Made by a program: the position numbers and the translations under genes. Of a stretch of DNA of 40,635 bases, positions 36,068 to 40,635 are shown piece after piece. Source of the DNA: Paracoccaceae bacterium (GTDB taxonomy: Bacteria > Pseudomonadota > Alphaproteobacteria > Rhodobacterales > Rhodobacteraceae); contig JAPOTI010000116.1 in NCBI GenBank assembly GCA_026709265.1, forward strand, positions 1 to 40,635. The letters are read 5' to 3'. The first letter of the stretch is position 1, and the number at the start of each line of letters is the position of its first letter. Below the pieces are notes generated by a model, which searched no databases, was not told the origin of the DNA, and saw only the letters and a program-made list of their open reading frames with translations.

Positions 36068-37864
36068 TTAGTGATTGTCCCGCGGTGTGAACTTCCGGGC
36101 AATGTCACGAAAATCCGTGCATCCCTGCAAAACCATTCCTTCGGAAAACGGTGCGGCATGGCCACGAAACAGCTGTTGCCATGGCGTTTGACTCTCGGGG
36201 CTACGGTAGCCGCCCTGTTTGGCAAGAGCGTCACTTCGCCGCTTCAGCTCGTCTTCATCAACCAACATGTCAGCACGGCATGTCTTGAGATCAATACGCA
36301 CCTTGTCACCATTCTGCAGCAGGGCCAGCCCCCCATTTTTCGCCGCTTCAGGCGATGCATTGAGGATGGAAGGGGAGCCTGAGGTGCCCGATTGCCTGCC
36401 ATCGCCGATACAGGGAAGGGCTTCGACACCGGTCTTGAGAAGATAGGCGGGCGGGCGCATATTGACGACTTCCGCGCCACCTGGATAGCCAATGGGCCCC
36501 GCGCCGCGCATGAACAAGATGCAATCCTCGTCGATGGCTTCGAGCGGATCATCGATCCGCGCGTGGAAATCTTCAGGTCCATCAAACACCACGGCGCGAC
36601 CTTCAAAAGCATCAGGATCATCTGGATTCTGGAGATATTTGGCGCGGAAAGTGTCACTGATGACACAGGTTTTCATGATTGCACTCTCAAAGAGATTGCC
36701 TTTCAAATTGATAAACCCGGCTGATTCCACGAGAGGATCATTGACGGGCCGGATAACCTCGGGTCGTTTTGTGGCAATCTCCGCACAATTTTCGCCAATA
36801 TGATGTCCGTTGACTGTCAGGGCAGCGGGATTGGGCAGGAGGTCGGCCTTCATCAGTTCTGAGATCACAGCTGGTACGCCACCGGCACGGTGATAGTCTT
36901 CGCCGAGAAATTCACCTGCGGGTTGAAGATTGACGAGCAGCGGCACATGATGACCCAATCGCTGCCAGTCATCATTATTCAATTCTATCCCCAGTTGACG
37001 GGCAATGGCGTTGAGATGGATCGGTGCGTTGGTCGAACCGCCGATTGCCGAATTCACCACGATTGCATTTTCCAATGACTGTCGTGTGATGATGTCAGAA
37101 GGGCGCAGGTCGTCCCACACCATTTCCACGATTCGACGTCCGGTCTGATAGCTCATTTGGCCACGCTCGCGGTACGGGGCCGGAATAGACGCAGATCCCG
37201 GAAGCTGCATGCCCATCGCCTCGGCGAGAGAGTTCATTGTTGTCGCGGTGCCCATGGTGTTGCAATAGCCAACGGAGGGTGCCGAGGCCGCGACCATTTC
37301 AGTGAAGCCGACATCATCGATCTTGTCAGCAGCCCGCAATTCTCTCGCTTTCCAGACAATTGTTCCTGAGCCCGCCAGTTGCCCATCGATCCAACCATTG
37401 AGCATAGGCCCCACGGACAGGGCAATTGCCGGAATGTTGACCGTGGCAGCGGCCATCAGCAATGCTGGCGTTGTCTTGTCACATCCGATATTGAGAACGA
37501 CGCCGTCGATGGGATAGCCAAACAGGGATTCAACCAACGACAGATAGGCCAGGTTGCGGTCAAGCATGGCCGTTGGTCTTTTGCCGGTTTCCTGTATGGG
37601 GTGAACCGGAATTTCGATGGCAGTACCGCCCGCCGCGTTAATTCCGTCGCGGACCCGCTTGGACAATTCGATATGGTGTCGGTTGCAAGGCGACAGATCA
37701 CTTCCGGTCTGTGCAATTCCGATGATTGGCCGTCCAGACTGCAGCTCTTCGCGAGTCAGCCCGTAATTCATATATCGCTCGATATACATCGCGGTCATTT
37801 CGGGGTTGTTCGGATTCATGAACCACTGGCGAGAGCGCAGGTCCTTCTTGTCAATGCGGGTCAT
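36068..37864 (-). CDS. IlvD/Edd-family sugar-acid dehydratase (arabonate/xylonate type)
   Basis: The 598-residue enzyme (ATG 37862-37864, preceded by AAAAGG about 6 bases away) shows the family's three iron-sulfur or metal cysteines: SDLSPCN (Cys60), [10 protein letters not shown] (Cys128) and YCNTMGTA (Cys201). [12 protein letters not shown] and a late [14 protein letters not shown] block are also present. The layout is closer to the pentonate dehydratases (L-arabonate, D-xylonate) than to valine-pathway IlvD, with an SRQWFMNP N-terminus like their RSQEWYG. It would make a 2-keto-3-deoxy sugar acid. It is followed directly by an SDR gene in one leftward unit. Confidence 0.85.
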   Translation of the reverse strand: MTRIDKKDLRSRQWFMNPNNPEMTAMYIERYMNYGLTREELQSGRPIIGIAQTGSDLSPCNRHHIELSKRVRDGINAAGGTAIEIPVHPIQETGKRPTAMLDRNLAYLSLVESLFGYPIDGVVLNIGCDKTTPALLMAAATVNIPAIALSVGPMLNGWIDGQLAGSGTIVWKARELRAADKIDDVGFTEMVAASAPSVGYCNTMGTATTMNSLAEAMGMQLPGSASIPAPYRERGQMSYQTGRRIVEMVWDDLRPSDIITRQSLENAIVVNSAIGGSTNAPIHLNAIARQLGIELNNDDWQRLGHHVPLLVNLQPAGEFLGEDYHRAGGVPAVISELMKADLLPNPAALTVNGHHIGENCAEIATKRPEVIRPVNDPLVESAGFINLKGNLFESAIMKTCVISDTFRAKYLQNPDDPDAFEGRAVVFDGPEDFHARIDDPLEAIDEDCILFMRGAGPIGYPGGAEVVNMRPPAYLLKTGVEALPCIGDGRQSGTSGSPSILNASPEAAKNGGLALLQNGDKVRIDLKTCRADMLVDEDELKRRSDALAKQGGYRSPESQTPWQQLFRGHAAPFSEGMVLQGCTDFRDIARKFTPRDNH

Positions 37865-38080
37865 TCTGTCACCTTTTGATCTGTCACTTCGTCTGTAGCG
37901 AATGCGGTGAAGACGTGGCACAACCCGGCCCAAAAGACCAGCGATTTGCGGTGTCATGAAAAAACTGGATATCTGCAGCACCCACACCCCTTCAGTTTAT
38001 CATTTGAAACTGAGAGGAGGCCACTCGAGACATTGTGTAGCATCATTAGAACAATATATTGTTGTTGGTTGGAGTTTTAG
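37865..38080. other. Promoter region of the dehydratase unit and left margin of a scar
   Basis: This 216-base gap contains the likely dehydratase promoter and, at its far end, an AT-rich patch with ACAATATATTGT at 38051-38062, a perfect 12-bp palindrome. The truncated TniB-like fragment begins right after an in-frame TAG at 38078-38080. Confidence 0.35.
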
Positions 38081-38211
38081 GTCAAACTCTTAGTCATCGA
38101 CGAGGCTGAGCGTCTGTCTCCGCACGCCCTCGAGCACATCAGGGACATCTTTGATCGGACGGGCATCGGTGTCATCCTGATCGGCATGCCCGGGCTGGAG
38201 AAACGATTGGA
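38081..38211 (+). pseudogene. Fragment of a TniB/IstB-type AAA ATPase
   Basis: The frame reads KLLVIDEAERLSPHALEHI, then RDIFDRTGIGVILIGMPGLE and KRLE, the Walker B to sensor-1 region of TniB/TnsC-like transposition ATPases (the D-E-A-E-R-L and G-M-P-G-x-E patterns). Nothing precedes it (no Walker A), and after KRLE it runs directly into a 32-bp palindrome. Both ends are lost, so this is a remnant of another transposon. Confidence 0.7.
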
Positions 38212-38243
38212 GCCCTCCACCCCTCCGCGGAGGGGTGGAGGGC
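38212..38243. repeat. 32-bp perfect palindrome
   Basis: GCCCTCCACCCCTCCG (38212-38227) is followed immediately by its exact reverse complement (38228-38243), with no loop. It sits at the seam between the TniB-like fragment and the left end of the IS110-type element. IS110 elements often choose palindromic (REP-like) targets. Confidence 0.75.
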
Positions 38244-39175
38244 CGAAAAAAGTTCGTGATGGGCGTTGGTCTCGCCAGGCTTCCCTTTTCGGCATCACCG
38301 TCGGGAAGGGTGGCGGGATCGGGAGCGACCCTTTGCCCCCCTGTGCCTTGAGCACCCGGTGGGGAGTTTGCGCCGAAGAGCGCCAGGTCCAGGGATTGGA
38401 CAGCATCGTGACGGCCCGTGGAAACAACCGAAGACAAGGAGTTTGGAATGGAGAGAATTGATGATGATGTGGGGATCGACTGGGGGTCACAGACCCACCC
38501 GGTCTGCATCCGCGATGGCGACGGGACTGTGCGCGGGGAACGGGCCTTGACGCACAGCGGCGCGAGTCGGGCCGACATGGCCGATTGGATTGTGACGACG
38601 ACCGGTGCCCAACCGGAGACCATCGGGATCGCCATTGAGGTGCCGAACGGCCCGGTGGTGGAAACCCGGCTGGAACGGGGATTCGGGCTCCATTCCCTGA
38701 ACCCCAAGCAGCTGGACCGGTTCCGCGACCGCGTCTCGCCCGCAGGGGCCCAGGACGACCGCCGCGATGCCCGGGTCCTGGCCGCGGCGCTGCGCACCGA
38801 CAGAGCGGCCTTTCGTCACCGCGATCCCACCACACCGGAGATCATCTCACGCGGGATCGCACCCGCCTGGCCAACCGGGCCCGTCAGCAACTCTGGCGAG
38901 ACCTATCCCCAGCTGCTCAAGGTGGACAGCGACCGCGGCAAAGCCTGGATCCGGGACCTCTGGACGCGGGTGCCGACACCGGCGCAGGCCCAGACCGTGC
39001 GCCCGGCATCAATCACCCGCCTCCTCAAGCGCCATCGCATGCGCCGCCGCGATGCCGCGACCGTCCTGGACATCCTGCGCGCGCGCGCCATCACCGTCGC
39101 ACCGGGCACAGCGCCCGCGGCCACCGCCCATCTCCGGCGCGTCTGCGCCCAGCTGGACCTCATCGGCGAGCACTC
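38244..39175 (+). mobile_element. IS110-family insertion sequence, 3'-truncated
   Basis: It comprises about 200 bases of non-coding left end (38244-38447) and a transposase cut before its C-terminal catalytic-Ser domain. No right end is seen; the homology stops near 39165-39175 where an antisense Slam-like coding frame begins. The left end of IS110-group elements such as IS621 is where the bridge (guide) RNA is encoded, and this left end has several GC-rich self-complementary stretches, for instance CTTCCC near 38280 and GGGAAG near 38303. Confidence 0.7.
38448..39175 (+). pseudogene. IS110-family transposase, truncated and frame-damaged
   Basis: From ATG 38448 (AAGGAG at 38435-38440) the protein shows the RuvC-like DEDD domain: D in VGIDWGSQTH, E in IGIAIEVPNG, two Asp in AQDDRRDARVLAAALR. 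Residues corresponding to about 38847-38905 are read in the wrong frame; the neighbouring frame gives RDRTRLANRARQQLWR, which is the expected IS110 sequence, after which the original frame resumes with YPQLLKVDSDRGKAWI. So two compensating indels have garbled about 18 residues. After about 39175 the frame simply reads antisense through a Slam-like gene to 39341. The catalytic-Ser Tnp domain is missing, so it cannot recombine. Confidence 0.75.
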
Positions 39176-39480
39176 GTTCAAAATGCTCCTTGGCCAGACG
39201 ATCCTCGCCCTGCAGAAACAGGATGCGTGCCAATTCGAGCCGGGGACGGGGCAATTCAGGCTGGGCGACCAGGATGGATTGGAAAGCTGCCTCAGCCTCC
39301 TCGAGCAGGAGATCACGCTGCGCACCGTCGGGAGTACGTGATGCCGCAATCGCCGCCTCCATCCCACGGCGAAACAGATCATCCCCGCCATCCTGCGCCA
39401 CTCCGGGGAGTGGAGGTTGCCAGACAGGCCAGCAGCAGGGCTCCACCCACCGCGCCACAAATGACAGATAAAAGTTTCAT
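39174..39480 (-). pseudogene. Slam-like (DUF560) TPR N-terminal fragment, frameshifted and cut by the IS110 element
   Basis: ATG 39478-39480 starts a signal-peptide-like MKLLSVICGAVGGALLLAC. After about 39410 the frame must shift by one base to continue with VAQDGGDDLFRRGMEAAIAA, then LLEEAEAAFQSILVAQPELP, RPRLELARILFLQGEDRLA and KEHFERVLA. This last part is the TPR domain of Slam proteins, outer-membrane modifiers that place lipoproteins on the cell surface. The homology stops at about 39174, where the IS110 transposase sequence begins, and the beta-barrel is gone. The IS110 element or a later deletion removed the rest of the gene. Confidence 0.65.
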
Positions 39481-39546
39481 GGATTCCCCATTCCCCTCAT
39501 ACAAGGCCCAAACTGTCGCCGGGTGCAATTCCGTGATTCACTGGAC

Positions 39547-39716
39547 TGTTGACACCTGTCCCCCGTACAGATGATCCGCCCGGACGCCTATCCCAGCACG
39601 GGCATCATCCCACGTGTGGGATGATGCCATCTTTAGGGGTCTTAAGCAAGAGGCGGGGAGATGTAAAAATACAGTGTGTCAACATGGCCGCAAGTCAACA
39701 CGCTGGACTGTTGACA
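39547..39716. promoter_or_regulatory. Cluster of TGTTGACA/TGTCAACA boxes
   Basis: TGTTGACA at 39547-39554, TGTCAACA at 39677-39684, GTCAACA at 39694-39700 and TGTTGACA at 39709-39716. The first and last are part of an exact 14-bp direct repeat, CTGGACTGTTGACA (39541-39554 and 39703-39716). The boxes match the half-sites of the inverted repeat at 4547-4564. They may be binding sites of one regulator, iterons, or -35 hexamers by chance. Confidence 0.4.
39601..39628. repeat. 28-bp inverted repeat (13-bp arms, 2-base centre)
   Basis: GGCATCATCCCAC (39601-39613) pairs perfectly with GTGGGATGATGCC (39616-39628). No T-run follows. It could be an operator, a transposon end or a terminator stem. Confidence 0.55.
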
Positions 39717-39719
39717 TGT

Positions 39720-39840
39720 TGGGGTGTCAGATATAAAGCCGGATCGAGGGACCCGCCATCGGTCCGGGTGCGCCGCGACTTGGTCAGAATCTCCCGTCAT
39801 CGACAAAATCCTGCAACGCGTCACGTTGAAACGCGGTCAT
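39720..39840 (-). pseudogene. Possible decayed coding fragment
   Basis: From ATG 39838-39840 the minus strand reads MTAFQRDALQDFVDDGRF and stops at 39784. The next frame continues smoothly with DQVAAHPDRWRVPRSGFISD, so a one-base indel would join them. I do not recognise the family. The evidence is only the protein-like continuity. Confidence 0.25.
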
Positions 39841-39975
39841 CCGGTCCCCTCGTCAACAGCCGGCTGGCGGGTGGATGGGCAGCATCAGAAAAACGCATCT
39901 GCGATTCAAGGATGACGGGGCCATTTGGCGGATCGTTTTGGTCCGGCACAGCGCATCTTATCCAAACTATTGAAT

Positions 39976-40547
39976 TCAGTTGTTCCCGAAGAGCCAGTGA
40001 TTTGACAACGAACTATCCCGGATGTTGACGGCTGCGAAGTATCCATAGGTCTTGAAAGTAACGATCGGAGTAGCGCAAGTGTCCGCTCTTGTTCTATGTG
40101 TATTCGTAACACTCGACGGATCTTGGGTAGGAATTGACAGGTTTACATAGAATTTCTCGTTACTTTCTTCTTCATCATCGTTTGAAACAGCAACGTTTAT
40201 TGTCTGAGAAGTTATAGACGGAGAAAAGTAGATTGTGCCGGAGGTTGCTACAAAGTCATTGGTGGATGCTGTACCAGAAAATAGTCGGGATTCATTAAAC
40301 TGCCCTCGCTGATACCAGGCATCTGGGTCAGCTCTGTAGTTGATCGCTACGTCACCAGCTTCACTATGATCGCCCTTAACAGTTGCGGTCACTTCCAGGC
40401 TTGCGGTATCGCCTTCGTTAACAGTGATGCTCCGTTTCTTGAAACCGATTTCAATCGCCGGCCTTTCTCCGCAGTTCTGAGCAACGGCTAGCCCCCCCCC
40501 CCAATCGACATAGCAAGGACAGACAAGATTATTCCAAGTTTCTTCAT
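39976..40547 (-). CDS. Calx-beta-domain surface/secreted protein with poly-G frameshift in the signal peptide
   Basis: ATG 40545-40547, preceded by AAGGAG about 8 bases away, begins MKKLGIILSVLAMSIG and then enters an 11-G tract (40492-40502 on the plus strand as C). With 11 G the frame reaches TAG at once. With 9 or 12 G it would continue LAVAQNCGERPAIEIGFKKR, then SITVNEGDTASLEVTATVKG and on to the stop at 39976. The body has the Calx-beta pattern (VNEGDTASLEV, DFVATSGTIYFSPSITSQTINVAVSNDDEEESNEKFYVNLS), a calcium-binding beta-sandwich found in adhesins. The single domain gives about 190 residues; the last 30 residues lose the consensus and may reflect a second frameshift. GC content is lower than in the neighbours, suggesting transfer. 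The product is presumably exported; the sequenced state is OFF. Confidence 0.7.
40492..40502 (-). repeat. Homopolymer G11 tract (phase-variation candidate)
   Basis: Eleven consecutive C on the plus strand (G on the coding strand) fall between signal-peptide codons. Only tract lengths divisible by three keep the downstream frame open. An assembly error in the homopolymer is the main alternative. Confidence 0.65.
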
Positions 40548-40635
40548 GGACAGTTCTCCTTAAGGATTAAAGATTAAAAGGTAACTGCTCACCCCCATGA
40601 TTCCGTCCTGATGCCGGGCCGCCCGCAGGCGCGGG

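Larger units (their letters stand above)
39481..39975. other. Gene-poor region with palindrome and TGTTGACA boxes
   Basis: About 495 bases separate the Slam-like remnant from the Calx-beta gene. It holds a 28-bp palindrome, a field of TGTTGACA boxes, and a possible decayed minus-strand frame (see separate entries). The longer plus-strand open frame here has no recognisable family and improbable composition. Confidence 0.45.

Noticed and set aside
39227-39574. Plus-strand frame of 115 codons
   Set aside because: Antisense of the Slam-like remnant, whose TPR sequence explains the open frame.
39549-40028. Plus-strand open frame of 159 codons
   Set aside because: No family motif, improbable Arg/Ser-rich composition, passes through the palindrome, the box cluster and the antisense of the Calx-beta gene.

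Overview
The window reads as chromosomal DNA of an alphaproteobacterium of moderate GC content. It carries a full-length secA, complete TRAP and ABC uptake operons with alphaproteobacterial-style catabolic genes, and a DotA/TraY-type (type IVB secretion) membrane protein. No tRNA, rRNA or CRISPR array was recognised. All family calls come from reading motifs and overall protein layout; no database search was run.

Layout. (1) 1-2.9 kb: the end of an unseen gene, a DCC-family (DUF393) thiol-oxidoreductase-like protein and a DotA/TraY-family membrane protein. (2) 2.9-5.75 kb: a mosaic with a clan GH-J (GH32-like) glycosidase, a truncated DUF3800 gene, a headless and frameshifted sugar-type ABC ATPase fragment, and two AT-rich copies of one 15-bp sequence sitting exactly at the two gene breakpoints. 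(3) 5.75-13.1 kb: an unrecognised 456-aa protein, a 1751-aa Strawberry-notch-type helicase-like protein with a duplicated N-terminal module, and an overlapping P-loop kinase-like protein, probably one accessory operon. (4) 13.3-19.4 kb, minus strand: an aldo/keto reductase, and a TRAP operon whose order is M20 amidohydrolase, DctQ, DctM, creatininase-like amidohydrolase, DctP. (5) 20.1-25.1 kb: an AAA ATPase with a C-terminal ankyrin-like repeat, a CinA/MoaB-fold protein, and secA convergent to it. (6) 25.6-32.7 kb, plus strand: a tightly packed purine/pyrimidine-type uptake and hydrolysis operon (cytosine-deaminase-like amidohydrolase, BMP-family binding protein, amidase, double ABC ATPase, two permeases). 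(7) 32.9-38 kb: an alpha/beta hydrolase divergent from a membrane-anchored AraC-type regulator with a clear two-turn direct repeat between them, then an IlvD/Edd sugar-acid dehydratase and an SDR. (8) 38-40.6 kb: a graveyard with a TniB-like ATPase fragment, a 32-bp perfect palindrome, a truncated IS110 element, a Slam-like (DUF560) gene cut by that element, a field of TGTTGACA boxes, and a Calx-beta surface protein whose signal peptide contains an 11-G tract that puts it out of frame.

How the genes work together: regions 4, 6 and 7 look like self-contained import-and-degrade cassettes (organic-acid or amide substrates via TRAP, nucleobase-like substrates via BMP/ABC, sugar acids via dehydratase/SDR). 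Regions 1-3 and 8 look like accessory DNA: type IVB secretion or conjugation relatives, helicase/kinase genes, and broken genes at recombination scars. The most striking observations are the poly-G switch in the Calx-beta gene, the shared 15-bp sequence at two truncation points, the truncated IS110 with a possible guide-RNA-bearing left end, and the Strawberry-notch operon.
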